The position numbers and the translations under genes were made by a program. 64,000 nt of DNA. It comes from Pholiota molesta. Lineage: Eukaryota > Basidiomycota > Agaricomycetes > Agaricales > Strophariaceae. The notes under the pieces were generated by a model, which did no database searches, was not told the origin of the DNA, and saw nothing but the letters and a program-made list of their open reading frames with translations. The DNA is taken from contig JACGCK010000041.1 of NCBI GenBank assembly GCA_014925825.1, forward strand, positions 124,001 to 188,000. The letters are read 5' to 3'. Positions 1 through 12,130 of this stretch are shown here, piece after piece (positions within the stretch are counted from its first letter, which is position 1; the number at the start of each line of letters is the position of its first letter).

Positions 1-987
1 TAGCGCATGTTTTATATATGGCGACAATTAATATTCCTGGTATTTGCAAGTGAAACTTGACACCGTGATGAACTATGGTATTGTATTATAAAATTAGACT
101 GTTACTCGACTGTAAAAGATGAATCACGCACGGCGCTTGATGAGCCTCGCCAAGTACACAGCGCGAAAGGCTTCAAGCACCACTCAAATCCCTAGATATC
201 TTTCTCATTGTACCGAATATAGAACGGATAAGAGATCTTTTAGGTGTAGTAATTCAAAGATCAGAATATGTCTTTAATCAACCAGAGATGTTGGTTGAAT
301 GATGACGTTAATTATAGCAGATCTGAATTATTGACCATTGAGTATTGCATGCAAAGCCTGCCGATTATGATGATCTAAAGAATCATGCTATGAGTCGCGA
401 TGGGCTATGAGTGGGATGTTATCGCATCGGCGATCGGTACAGGGCAAGAAACTATACATAGACAATATCATGATCCGATTGCGGTTGTGGGCGCAAACTT
501 GCTGTGGCTCATCACACACTGCACACTGTACGCCGATGCAGTGGCCAGAGGCAGTTCGGAAGTTGGATCAACGGACACTTGTATTTCATCAAATACATCG
601 CGCTATGTGGGTGCATACGTATACTGGTGACGGCCATCGAATACCTCCGGCCCGTCATCGCCCACGTCTTCGTGAAATCGGAAGCGCGGGGATTCCTCAA
701 TGACCATCTGGCCCGAACTTCTCATGCACCACGCCTCCAACGGCCCACTATACTTGCCCGAACACCGATCCACTCAAAGCAGGCGGTCGTCCGCGCCAAC
801 GAGGCTCCGTCGGTTATCGAGGCGGCCTACGTGATGAAAGGCAAGGTGTGGTAAGAGGGCTCAAGCGGTCATGGTTCGCATAAAAAATCCTGGTACAGAC
901 ACGGATGGGTAAGTATTACCTTCAAAGCGACCAATGTAAAGATACGGACCTCTGTATTCTGACTTCTTTCCTATGGTTGCACCACTG

Positions 988-1260
988 TCACAGCGAAATA
1001 GCTTCCTTCAGCTCGCAAATTATCCACCATGTGAACGGCAACGAATAAAGGTCCTGCACTGCCTGCAGCGTATTCGCAGGGAGAACGTAGACACCATCAC
1101 TGATCAGGGCCGTCCCGTATGTGAGCGGCATTTCTCCCACCATGATCGTCCAGACAAGTGAGATCCCAAGGAGATTCCGAAAAAAAGAGCAAGTGCTAGC
1201 TCTCCTGAAACAACGCTTTATCGCTTCCTTCTGATCTGTATTAGTATCCACTCCATTAGC
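988..1260 (-). pseudogene. GH13 maltase exon relic (left arm)
   Basis: The minus-strand frame reads a VGEMPLTYG motif, then VLPAN, and later ELKEAISL. The intact maltase at 22424-25040 has VGEMPFTYD, VLPANREL and ELKGTIS in the same order and at similar spacing. The VGE motif carries the acid/base glutamate of GH13 enzymes, so this is the remains of that exon. Upstream and downstream maltase exons were not recognised, and the frame is not connected to other coding sequence. The matching relic in the right arm is near 6440-6570 on the plus strand. Confidence 0.6.
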
Positions 1261-2469
1261 CTAGCCCCAGAAGCGCGGTGTTGAGGAATTCGAAATCCCA
1301 GAATAGCTGGCATGGAAGTTGCCCAAGTTCTTCGTGTTCAAAATCCAGAATATATAATCATGGCGCCATGATAATGTTCACTGAGCCAGAGTGATAAAAG
1401 AGAGTCCAAACTGCAACTTTTAGAGCCTGAGATACCTTTCAGATAGATTGGGGGAGGGAGATAGCGAAAGGCCCGTCGGGGCGTTTCGGACTCGGAACGT
1501 GTGCAGGCTTTCCAAGATACGAATGGGACAGAGAGTGGGGACTGTGAATGAGCACGCGAAGAGGCTAATCATACAGGTACAGGATGTCGATGGTCGACGT
1601 CAATGAGACGGCGTAACAAGCGCAGGAGGTGCAGGGGAGAAAGGAGTCGGGCGACGAAGAGTCGGAGGTGGAGGTGAAGAAGGAAAATACTTACGTCATT
1701 CTTTCGGTCCCGAAGCCGCGTGCTGCGCGCAGGCTGCTGATGTTGAACTTCCTCGCACTGTTGCAGGATGTCGACAGCAACTGGACAACATCATCTTATC
1801 ATCTTACACCTCAGCGACTGTATTCCCGCGCACCCAGCGACACAAGAACACTGCAAACAACTGGAACATAAAAAGAGTTATCTTTGAAGGGACCTTTTCC
1901 GGAAGAGAAGACGCGATTCGATGGTCAGCTCATTGACATACCCTCATCTGGACCGCGGCAGTCGTTCTCACCCGAATCTCACCTGCCCTACAGGTTATCC
2001 GACATCCTCAGCTAGAGCTCTTGTGCCAGATGCCCGACGTTTATCAGGAGTTTATATGCCGGCTCCCCTTCTGCGTCGGAGAGGATGCCACCCAGGGACA
2101 CGACGCTGGTAGTCAAAGAAAAAGCACGTCTCTGAATCCAGTCTCAACAATGTACGTCCTTTTATTCCTGTACATTCCACTCCTAAGTCTCCTTCCAGAC
2201 CCAAATCCGACCTCGAACCGGCCTGTGCAGCTCCGAGCTTCGCATCCTCCATGAACGCCTCGCGAACGACTTGAGTGTGGGCATTGTTATCAATGCCAGC
2301 CCTTCAATGATTTGTTCAGCCGCATTTGGATGTGGTTGGGCGCATAGAGAGATGATCTAGTGCGTACGTACCATTGACTTCGATTGCGGTACCAATTGAT
2401 TGACACGCGTTTAACTGGATTAACCATCCAATTGACGAATATTGAACGAAGTTCATCGACGACTTGGTT

Positions 2470-2770
2470 GGCAGCTACGATAATCTCAAAATGAAACCCG
2501 AACTCTGGAACAACATCAAGAAGCGCAGCCTTCTTTCGTTCATGCATGAACCAGGTATATATCCCATTCTCTTATTTCCGAAGAACTGCACTGACCTTGG
2601 TCGTAGATCGACTACTCCCCATTCTTCTCGTCGAATACTCATTTGGACGATAGCTTGGGTCTCGTCGTCGAGACTTCACGTCGGAAGGGCGCGACCTATT
2701 TATTCCCCAACATAATCGAGCTCAATGCGAAGTACATTGTGTCCTCACCGTACTCAGCGAACGTCGCGAT
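2470..2770 (+). pseudogene. Relic of an unidentified multi-exon gene
   Basis: A short exon-intron-exon pattern (…NNIKK…, then a GT...AG intron at about 2554-2607, then …LFPNIIELNAKYI…) recurs at about 4540-4790 (minus), 11880-12120 (plus) and, more diverged, at 15400-15620 (plus). The conserved core is FPNI(V/I)(D/E)L(D/N)xKYI. I do not recognise the family. None of the copies is embedded in a long open frame, so all are treated as relics of one duplicated gene. Confidence 0.45.
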
Positions 2771-3789
2771 GTGAATTTGAAAATGGAGACCATTCGAGGT
2801 GTAGCAATTTGGGATTGCAGATATGGTCATTGGTCGCATGGTCTCAGCGTGAGCTTCTTCAATTTATCTTTATTCCAAGAGAACAAATCGCTGATGCTCA
2901 TACCCCTTTTTCCCCTAGGTTATTACTTATAAACAAACTGACCTCCGCTTACTGTGTTCACATCGAGAAACGAACATCTTCAGCTGGCGCCATCATTCCC
3001 CTAGTTCAAACGTCACAAGAGCCTGCGAGACGTCCCGGGTCAAGATGCAGATATCGAAAGCGTTGACGAGCATGGGTGCAGACCGGGCTACGAGGACTTC
3101 GACGAAGAGCGCGTTGAGGGTAGGGGGTCTTCGCGTACACACATCAGGTGGGCGACAAGGGCTTGAGCGGGATGTTGGTCACTGATCGGGCCATCTTGCG
3201 CCCCGAGCGTGATGCTGACGTTGAACGTGTTCTTCCGACCCTCATGTTAGTCCCGGTGGACGGACGACAAGTTCATGTTCAACATCGTAGCAGGCACGCG
3301 CGATTCGTTCATGGCAGTGTGTAGGACACCTATGTTGTGGGGACGATGGTACCGCGAGATCCAGGCTAAAGCGCGCGAAGGCGAAGGTGCGCGGCGTGTG
3401 GTGCTGCGTCGGTGGATGGTTTCTGGGGGGTGTGGTTGCGGTTGCACCGGGCGTAACTTAGTAAGTGTGGGAATGGTGTATGTGGTCGCTGGTTGGGACG
3501 GAGAGCGTGCGCCCTTGGCCAAATCACAGATGGATTTTCTATGCTCACGTACTGATTGTTCTGGATTTAAGTGTTGAGACAAATCAAAGAAAAACAAAGG
3601 ATAATAGTACTTACATACAGCAGTATCTAAATTCTACGTATGCAACAAAGTAACGACATAAAAATAAAAATAAAGATTAATGGTACCACCGAGGGGGAAA
3701 AAGAACAGATACTGGCACTCGTAATTTGGGAGATAGAGGAATGGGAGAAGGAGAAAATGATTAAAACACATGAAAGGTCCAAGATCTAC

Positions 3790-4020
3790 GACATATCCAG
3801 AGGCGGGCACCATATGTTGGGAAGCAAGAAAACAAAAAACGACACGAACACGAACTTCGCCATAGGCCCATTGACATACTTCCCCTGCACTGTAGTACTT
3901 GGCTGATTGTCGATATACGATCGCGAGGGATGGTAGACGGTGAGCATCCGAACCATGCTCTCAGCGTTCTTCAGATCGAGCCAGTGGCGGAGCGCAAACG
4001 CCCGTGCGACGAAGTCGAAC
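3790..4020 (-). pseudogene. F-box gene 3' fragment at the palindrome centre
   Basis: The minus strand encodes FDFVARAFALRHWLDLKNA, which nearly matches the C-terminal part of the F-box protein at 10130-11695 (FDFVARAFAPRHWLDLKNA). Its flank at 3800-3910 also matches the 3' flank of that gene at 10000-10100. Only the tail of the gene is present. It lies in the unpaired centre between the two arms, so an F-box gene probably sat between the arms before being deleted. Confidence 0.65.
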
Positions 4021-6439
4021 ACCACTGCCAGTATATTTTCTTCCCCCCTCTGCGATACCATTTGATAATCTTTATTTTTATTTTTTGGTTATTTTATTGC
4101 GTACGTAGAATTTAGATACCATAATATATAAGTAACATTATCTTTCTGTCTTTCTTTGATTCATAGTCCGTCTCAAACACTCAAAGCCAGAAAAATCAGT
4201 ACGCGAGCATAGAGAATCAATCTCTGATTCGGCCAAGGGCGCATGCTCTCCGTCCAACCAGCGACCACTTGCACCATCCCCACACTTACGCCCGGTGCAA
4301 CCGCCACCACACCCCCCAGAAACCATCCACCGACGCAGCACCGCAGGCCGCACCCTCGCGCGCTCTAGCCTGGATCTCGCGGTACAGTTGACGGACCGGT
4401 GTCCCACAAACAGGAACTTCTCGCTCCGTCAAGCGGAGGGAGGTGTCCGTCGTGGGATGCGTGTGGGGGTCGGATTAACATGTTCGACGTTAGCAGGGGC
4501 GCAAGAAGGCCTTATCAATTGGGCGCCTCCTTCAACTTCAACCTCACACTCGAACCCCCGTCGCTCTCCTGCTGTGTGTACGCGAAGACCTCCTACCGTA
4601 CTTCGGATCGAGATCGATGATGTTGGGGAATAGGTCGTGTCCTTCCGACCTGAAGTTCTCGACGCCGAGTATCCAATGCAGAGAATGGGAAGCAGTCGAT
4701 CTACGGTCAAGGTCAGTGCGGTGCTTCGGAAATAAGAGAATGGGATACTTACCTGGTTCACGAACGAAAGAAATCTGAGCTTTTGATGTTGTCCCGGAGC
4801 TCGGGTTCGAACTTGAGGTTATCGTCGCTGTTGGCCAAGTCCTCGTGAGTGTCATCCAATATTCGCCGAATTGACGAAAAAGCGTCAATCAAGTTTGGTA
4901 CTGCTATCGAAGTAAAGGGTACGTACGCACTAGATCATCTATCAATGCGCCGAACACTTCTAGAATCTAAATGCTGCCCAACAAACCGTTGGAGGTCTTG
5001 CAACGATACCGATGTCCATGCTCATGTCGTTCGCGAAGCACTCAAAGAGGACATGGAGTTCGTAGATGTACAGGTTCGGTTCGAGTTCAGGGTTTGAGTC
5101 TGGAAGAAATGTTATGGGTGACATTGCACAGAAGGAAAGGATGTACCTTGGTGAGACCGCATTCAGCGACGTGCTCTTTCCCTGGCTAGCAGCATCGTGT
5201 CTGTAGGTAGCAAGAGGTAGCATCCTCTTTGACACAGACAACAGCTAGTATATGCACTCCTGACCATCGTCGTGCTTCTGGAATTCCAGCTCTAGCTCCA
5301 GGATGACGGATAACCTGTATGACAAGTGAGGATCGCGTGGCGGTGGATAAAGTCAATGAACTGACCATCGATCGCGTCGTTCTTCCAGAAAAGGTCCCTG
5401 CAGAGAGAAGTCTTTTCTATGTTCTACTTTGTTGTTTGCAATGTCCTTGTGTCACTCGATGCTCGGGAAATATAGTTGTTGGAGTAGTCGGAAAAAATGT
5501 AGTCCACTTCACGGTTTTGCAAGGAAATTCAATTGAACATCAGCCAAACATCAGCACGGCTTCGGGACCGAAAAGAATGACGTAAGTATATGGCGTCGAT
5601 TTTCCCATCAAACCCTTCTTCTCCTCTGCCCCATCGTCGCCTGCCTCCTCTCTCTCCTGTATCTCCCTCGCCTGTTATGTACGCCTTTTCATCGACATAG
5701 ATTGTCGTGCATCTCTACTATCAGCCTCTTCGCGTGCTGTTTTACACCCCCCACCTTCTCTATCCCATTCGTATCTTGCAAGGCATCTCAGGCTCTAAAA
5801 CATGTGGCTGGGGCTCTCTATTATCATTCTGGCTCAGTGAATCTATCATGGCACCACTAGTTACTGTATTCTGAACCTTGAACACGAAGAACCTGGACAA
5901 CATCCATGCCAGCTATTCTGAGATTTCAAATTCCCCAACCCGAGGTCCAAACGATGAAATACTCCACATCCCTGCGTAGTTTCTGCGGGCTAGGCTGATG
6001 GACATTGGTGATACGATATTAATCTCCTTCAGAAGGTAGAGATGAAGCGTTGTTCGAGGGAATGCCAACACTTTCTTTTTTTTCGGATTCTCATTTGGAC
6101 GACTACGGGGGGTATGCTTGTCTAAGATTTGATATCTTCTGTTTAGCACTGCGGAGCTGCCTTGTCTGTCGTTGCGATGTTCCCTTTGGCCGTGGTTCTT
6201 AGCCTGTCCATGTCGTCATCATCTCTGGATGCTCTCTATACATTGAATCTAGACGCAGTATCGGCTCAATGCCCCCACTAGTTGTAGGCAGGCTTAAGAA
6301 CTTCAACCAACAACCAGTCTGCGTATCGAATCGAATCGAGCTCTACCACCACGCATATCTAGTGAAATCATGATGCCGTTCCGATAAAATACGGCCCTAC
6401 TAGCATCTATGTCATTCCTGCGAATCCAATGCAGGCGAT

Positions 6440-6570
6440 GCAGGACCCTTACCCGTTGCAGCTCGCGCGGTGAATCATTTCCGAGCTGAAGGAGGCTATT
6501 TCTCTGTAGCGGTGTCCAACCGCAGGGCAGAATTCAGAATGCGTACTTCTGTATCTTCGCATTGGTGGTA
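6440..6570 (+). pseudogene. GH13 maltase exon relic (right arm)
   Basis: The plus strand reads ISELKEAISL followed by a stop and then sequence similar to the end of the intact maltase exon (ELKGTIS…FWNAYV). It mirrors the left-arm relic at 988-1260 and is clearly non-functional. Confidence 0.5.
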
Positions 6571-7511
6571 CTTACCCAACTTTGACTTTATACCAGGATT
6601 TTCATTGCGAGACACGACCTTACTTCTTAGTTATATCTTACACTCCCTACCTGGGTTAAGGCCTCTTCTCTCCCCTTTCGTCGTCTCTCCCTCTCGATAC
6701 CTGCTGTTGTTTATGATGCAGGTCCGCCCTCTCCCTCGATCACCGGAGCCTTGTTGGAGCGAGCGAGTGACTACTTGATTTGAGTGGATCGGGCGCTCTG
6801 GGTGAGTATAGTGGCGCCGTTGGAGTGCGGCGCATGAGCAGCTCGTGTCAGATGGACATTGAGTCTGCGCACTTCCGATTTCGCGAAGACGAGGGCGATG
6901 ATGGCCCAGAGATATTTGATGGCCGTCACCGGTATACGTATGCACGCACGTAGCGCGATGTATTTGATGAAATACAAGTCTCGGTTGATCCAACTTCTGA
7001 ACTGCCTCTGGTCACTGCATCAGTGCACAGCGTGTGATGAGGCACTGCAAGTTTGCGCCCAGAACCGCACTCGTATCATGATATTGTCTATGTATAGTTT
7101 CTCGTCCTGTACCGATTGCCGATGTGATAAGATCCCACTCATAGCCGATCGCGACCTATCGCGACTCGCAGCATGATTCTTTATGTAGAACATCATAATC
7201 GGCAGGCTGTGCATGCGATACTCAATGGTCAATGATCTGCTATAATTAAAGTCTTCATTCAACCAACATCTCTGGTTGATTAAAGACATGTTCCGATCTT
7301 TGAATTACTGCAGCGCCTGAAAGAAGCTGAAAGATCTCTTATCCGCTCTATATTTGGTACAATGAGAAAGATATCTAAGGATTTGAGTGGTGCTTGAAGC
7401 CTGCGCTGTCCACTAGACGAGGCTCATCAAATGCCGTACGTGATTCATCTTTTACAGTCAAGTAACAGTCTAATGTTATACCACATAGTTCATCAATTAA
7501 TTGTCGCCACA

Positions 7512-7518
7512 TATAAAA
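7512..7518 (+). promoter_or_regulatory. TATA box of the 7594 membrane protein gene
   Basis: TATAAAA lies 82 bases upstream of the ATG. The paralogs at 12361-13636 and 18387-19664 have CGTATAAG and TATATAAG at comparable distances, which supports a conserved core promoter. Confidence 0.5.
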
Positions 7519-7593
7519 CTTGCGCTAAATCTTCAGTAGTTCTTCACACCGTCCACTTTCCACTGCAATCCCAATTATTTCTTTCTTGACCAA

Positions 7594-8896
7594 ATGTCAT
7601 CACTAGGTATACCGGTCGATATCGAGAAATCGACGATAAGCAGCAACCTCAACACCGCTATTCTCTTCTTTTTTTTAATGGGTATGTGCAAGCTTCTAAC
7701 AGATGCTCGTTTCCGGACGCTGAATGATTTCTGGCAGGAATGTACACTATAATTTACTTTGGAACCATATACATTCACTGTATGTTATCAATTCCCGGTC
7801 AAATATAACATATTCACGCGGCAGATACGCAGCCACAAGGAGGTCATCCAAGAGCGCCCTTGTTTCTGCAGCTATTACCATCCTATACTTGAGTGTGATG
7901 GTCGGAGTTGCTTGTCAGTGGTACATGACAAAATGGCAATTCGTGGACAACGGCGATACGCGAGATTCGGTCTTCTTGTCGTTATATACGATTCCTCGAT
8001 GGTCGGGTCTTGTTACCGACATATCGTTCTATATTTCCATTGTGATCGCAGATGGACTTCTTGTGCGTATATCTATTATCAGCTTCATACATAATTTTAC
8101 ACTTACAATGGTGTATACTCAACTTGTACTCAACACAGATATGGCGATGCTTCTTTGTATGGAATCGCTCATTGCGGATCATATCGGTGTCATTACTTCT
8201 TATTATCGCAGAGATAGGTAAGCTATCCAACTATACCAATATGTGCTGATGTTGACGAAAGTAACTTTATTCCCAAGCGCTCTTCTTCGTTGATATAATA
8301 TTTCAGGCAAAATACATCGGGATGCTAGTGCCTTCAGGTTCAGTAGCCACAGAGAACAACGACTTGCTAGCTGCAGTGTTATTCATATCATTTGGCACCA
8401 CTCTTGTTACGACGGTCCTCATTGCATATAGAATCTATTCCGTCTCGAAACAGCAACTTCCCTCCTCCAGGCGGTTCAATCATATCATTGATTTGGTGGT
8501 CCAATCCGGTGCAATATACTCCCTCTCGCAATTGGCATATGCAATAACTAGCATTTTGACCGAATCCAATGCAATTAATACGCGCATCATTGCTTTCGCG
8601 GATTATGCATCAGCACTAAATGTGGCCATCACAGTGCGTATACTTTTCGGCATATACTTAACGTATTAAACTAATAAGAAACCCAGGGAATTTTACCAAC
8701 TATTATGGTTGCTCGGGTGTCCTTGCTATCCGCTGAAACTATCTACCCTTCAACTTCAATACATTTATCCGGCCTCCAATTCCACGCAGGTACCTCCCAC
8801 CCGACGGTTGATGTGGAGACAGTGCCGATCATTGTAAGCATTGACGCAGGTAAAACTCCAGCAGGTGAAGGTCAGGCAGTTGGCAAGGTCCAATAA
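7594..8896 (+). CDS. Multi-pass membrane protein, receptor-like family, copy 1
   Basis: Six exons can be joined: 7594-7681, 7738-7779, 7833-8062, 8139-8217, 8278-8633 and 8687-8896. They give 1005 bases, or 334 residues. The product has several strongly hydrophobic helices, an IADGLL(V)..IWRCFFVWNRS segment, and a hydrophilic tail. The W/Y-RC-xxVW motif after an 'ADGLL' helix is typical of a large Agaricomycete family of multi-pass proteins of unknown function; a receptor role is inferred from topology only. The fifth exon was started at an upstream AG because it restores the frame and matches the paralogs (ALFxVxIxF). The two paralogs in this window share the exon structure and the C-terminal MVARVxLLSAET block. 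Confidence 0.75.
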
Positions 8897-9059
8897 AAGT
8901 TCAAATCACAGTACCTGTTTCTTGTATGCTAATTGCTACCGTTGACTTTCTTAAAGTAATCTCTCATTCATTCGTCCTTGTAACGGGATATCATTGGCCA
9001 AATGATTAAACGCTCGAAAATTGTAGCTCATTACCGCGAAAATTTATGTAATAGTGCAT

Positions 9060-10080
9060 GTTGCTCGTTACATTTACTCAATTCATCGATTTTGAAGGCA
9101 GGCTGAGGAGTCGACACAGACTCCTTTGTTCCAAGCGAATAATTCGCTGATCCGTATACCACTTTTCTTATAGTAGGCTACTTATAAGCAAACTGATCTC
9201 CGTGGATGTTCACGCCGAGAATCGACACATTCAGCTGGCACCATCATCCTCTCAGCTCAAACTTCCTTCACAAGACCGAGTCGTCCCTGATCCAGATGCA
9301 GACACCCGAAAGCGTTGAAGACTGATGTGGTGCAGACGGGCGTGACTCGGAGGACTTCAATGAAGCACCCCTTGAGGGTAGGGGTCTTCTGGTACACATA
9401 GGAGGGAGGGCGACATGGGGCCTGAGCTGGATGGTTGAAGGAGGTACACGTCGGTACTGATCAGACAGCCTACTTGCGCCCCTGCTAAGGTTGCACGTGT
9501 TATTCCAACGCGCGACGGGAGTAGGTGTCCGTCCGCCCGCTGGAGCGACATGGTCCTGTACATCAGCGTAGCGGATACGCGCGATTCGTTCCTGGCAGGC
9601 GTGGGACACCGGTGTGGTAGGTCGGTCAACTGTACCGCGAGATCCAGGCTAAAGCGCGCAGAGGTGCGGCGTGCGGTGCTGCAGCCGGTGGTTTCTGGCA
9701 TGGGTGTGGCTGCGGCTGCAGTGGGTGTCAGTGTGGGCATGTTGCGGTTGGCGGCGCTGGTTGGGACGCAGAGCCTGTGCCCTTCCCCGAATCAAAAGGA
9801 AAAAAAAATCCTATTCTCACATACTGGTTGAGCCAGACTATGAATCAGAGAAAAATCAAGAGATGACACTACTTACATATGTATTGGGGTATCTAAATTT
9901 TACGTATGCAGCTGAGTAACTAAATAAAAATAAAGATTATTAAATGGTACCGCCGAGGGGGGAAGAAAAAAGGATACTGGCAGTCATAATCCAGAGCGGC
10001 ATCAACCTACGTCGGGAAGCACGAAAACAAAAAACGACACGAACGCTCAATTCGCCATACGTCCAATTCCATACTTTCCC
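9060..10080 (+). repeat. Third, direct copy of the 2860-3790 block
   Basis: This stretch is alignable to left-arm bases 2860-3790 in the same orientation, for example the shared DTRDSF-encoding segment, the 'taagcaaactga' segment and the AT-rich stretch before 'ggtacc'. It continues into the 3' flank of the F-box gene. It has short overlapping frames on both strands, none of which looks intact. Confidence 0.65.
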
Positions 10081-10129
10081 TGCGCCCTAGTCCTTGGATG
10101 ATGGAAGGTATATGATCGTGTGCCATCGT

Positions 10130-11695
10130 CTACCAGCCCCACACAGTGCGCCACCCCTCCAGCGGGTCTTCTTCCGTGAATCCGACACCCACCTCGTCCC
10201 TGACAAAGCGTCGCACCTCCGCTATCAACAGGCGTCTATCCGTCCGTTCAGCCACCCAATCCAGATCGTCTGGCGGCGCGCCCGACGCGACGAAGGTGAC
10301 CGCCCGAATCGTGCTCGTCGCGTTCTTCAGATCGAGCCAATGGCGGGGCGCGAAAGCCCGCGCGACGAAGTCGAACGCACCACGGCGGCGGAGTGGCGTC
10401 GCCATCGCGAAGCTGAGGTGTTCCAGGCGCGGCGCATACGCCGCGAGCGGCTCCGCGTCGCTCCCAATCGCCTTCAGCCCCAGATACTCCGGCGTCGCGT
10501 TGTAGATCAGATCGCCGAGGAATGAGACCCCCAGCGCGAGCGTCGTGAGCGCGGGCGCGGACAGCAGCGCCGCGTGCACTTCGGTGAGCGCGGTGGTGTT
10601 GTACCACGTCATTGCCTGCGATTTGAGCGATAGTGTGCGGAGGGCAGGAAGGCGAAGATTATCGAAGAGGGCCTCGAGCGGGTATTGTCTTGCGGGCCCT
10701 ATGCACTGAGTGGCGCCCATGTGGAGCATTGAGAGGGAGGGCAGAATGTGAGCAGGGGGGCGGGTGTAGACTCTAATGTCGTTGTCCAGCAAGCCGACGC
10801 AAAAAGACCTCGATTGGAGAGCGCTGAGTGAACGGATGAAGGAGAACCAGACACGTAAATGTATAGACAGCAGACATATTGAAAGGTGGGTTAGAGTAGA
10901 CCAGTCGCTGAGACAATGTGGGAATTCTAGGGGTCTAAAGACGATATTCTCGATGAGAAGATGTCGAAGTGTTGAACGTGTCTGGGTGAGTACGGATGTT
11001 AGATATTGATTATAGGCCACAGATTCATTGAAATCCAATCTGGGATCCAATGTACAGACTATGGTATGGGCACTGGGGTGTATTCTGACCACATATCCGT
11101 CTTCCCTGCGTCGTTGGACGAGATATCGATAGAGTCGCCCGACGCTGAGGTACTGCGCCGAGGACATGAACTCCAGGAGAAATTCAGATGTAGGCACGGA
11201 GAGACGACCTTGTCGATAGTTCGAACTATCCTCTCGCCGTAGCTCGACTTGAAGATAAGGCGCTATCGAGCCTAGATTTCCCTTCCACCATCTCAGCCAT
11301 TCCAGGCGCCGAAAGAAAGCATCGCGGTCCCAGGTAAATGGACGTCCGTTCGGATGCCAGTTGAGAGGGAGTTCGAAACGGAGGTGAGACCAGAGGTTAG
11401 GGATGGAGAGTACCACTGCTCGCCAGGTGGCACACACGTGGCAGAGCGACATCGGGGCGATCTTGGTGTTTGGCTGCATGAAAGACTGGTCCACGCAACG
11501 GGAAAAAATTTCACAGAGAATTTCGATGGGTAGGTCATTTATTGGGCTTTTGGGTTGACTGGACTCGTCAATCATCTTGCAGATAGAAAGGACAGGGAGC
11601 AGCGCGGCAACGACCGTAAGCGCTGTACAATTGTTGCGCGAAAGCGGCCTCAGAAATATTAAACTCCGATGATTGCATCCCAGCGGCGAGTTCAT
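10130..11695 (-). CDS. F-box protein with leucine-rich C-terminal region
   Basis: A single uninterrupted frame of 521 codons starts from the ATG at 11695. An internal ATG at 11575, just before the F-box, could be the real start. The F-box follows at NDLPIEILCEIFSRC, with the usual CHVCATWRAVVLSIPNLWSHL continuation. The rest has scattered leucine-rich segments (LRTLSLKS, LTTLALGV, APRLEHLSF), as in many Agaricomycete F-box proteins. Such proteins bind SKP1 and select substrates for SCF ubiquitin ligases; the target is unknown. Truncated copies of its 3' end lie at 3790-4020 and, diverged, at 14640-14880. Confidence 0.85.
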   Translation of the reverse strand: MNSPLGCNHRSLIFLRPLSRNNCTALTVVAALLPVLSICKMIDESSQPKSPINDLPIEILCEIFSRCVDQSFMQPNTKIAPMSLCHVCATWRAVVLSIPNLWSHLRFELPLNWHPNGRPFTWDRDAFFRRLEWLRWWKGNLGSIAPYLQVELRREDSSNYRQGRLSVPTSEFLLEFMSSAQYLSVGRLYRYLVQRRREDGYVVRIHPSAHTIVCTLDPRLDFNESVAYNQYLTSVLTQTRSTLRHLLIENIVFRPLEFPHCLSDWSTLTHLSICLLSIHLRVWFSFIRSLSALQSRSFCVGLLDNDIRVYTRPPAHILPSLSMLHMGATQCIGPARQYPLEALFDNLRLPALRTLSLKSQAMTWYNTTALTEVHAALLSAPALTTLALGVSFLGDLIYNATPEYLGLKAIGSDAEPLAAYAPRLEHLSFAMATPLRRRGAFDFVARAFAPRHWLDLKNATSTIRAVTFVASGAPPDDLDWVAERTDRRLLIAEVRRFVRDEVGVGFTEEDPLEGWRTVWGW

Positions 11696-11799
11696 CCTCA
11701 AGGTCGGGGTTCAACGCAACGACTATCAGCCTATCAAGAACCCATTCGCTGGCTCCTTTCCTTCATCGAGGACACATTGTTAACGGACGCGATGCCGCG

Positions 11800-12130
11800 C
11801 ATGTTAGACGAAACTCATTGTGAACTTGACCGACAGCGAGCTGCGACGGTACTTAATCCCAAGTTTAAATCTGAGCTGAATCTGCAACAACGGCAAGAAG
11901 TTCGTCTTTCTCTTTCTTGCATTCATGAACCAGGTACGTAGCCCTTCTTCTTATTCGCAACTCAGTACACTCACCTTGATCGTAGATTGGCTGCTTCCCC
12001 ACTTTGTGTCTGATTACTGGGACGATACCTTGGACCTCGTCGACGAGAACCTCATGTCGGAAGGACGCGACCTATTCCCCAACATCGTCGACCTCGATGC
12101 GAAGTATATCACGTCTTCACCGACTCAGCG
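11800..12130 (+). pseudogene. Relic of the unidentified multi-exon gene
   Basis: This is the best-preserved copy of the exon pair found at 2470-2770. The plus strand carries a GT...AG intron at about 11934-11985, then an exon reading …DTLDLVDENL… and …LFPNIVDLDAKYI…. The frame ends quickly and no start is evident. The family is unknown. Confidence 0.45.

Larger units (their letters stand above)
1..3720 (+). repeat. Left arm of a large decayed inverted repeat
   Basis: The left arm matches the reverse complement of about 4020-7530. Matching landmarks are 1-30 with 7500-7530, 245-300 with 7250-7320, 1300-1390 with 5810-5910, 1620-1700 with 5575-5660, 1921-2000 with 5310-5368, 2530-2610 with 4690-4780, and 3640-3720 with 4020-4110. 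Identity varies and there are many indels, so no long reading frame survives. The arm holds relics of several genes, including a GH13 maltase exon (about 988-1260, minus strand). Bases 1-110 resemble the 5' flanks of the membrane protein genes at 7594 and 19664. About 2860-3790 is also repeated directly at 9100-10030. Confidence 0.8.
4020..7530 (-). repeat. Right arm of the large inverted repeat
   Basis: This is the reverse-complement partner of 1-3720. It ends at about 7530, 60 bases before the start codon of the membrane protein gene at 7594, and so includes that gene's 5' flank. It carries the reversed relics seen in the left arm: the unidentified exon pair (4540-4790, minus), a segment around 4960-5240, and the maltase fragment near 6440-6570. 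All frames are short and broken. No intact gene is supported inside the arm. Confidence 0.8.
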
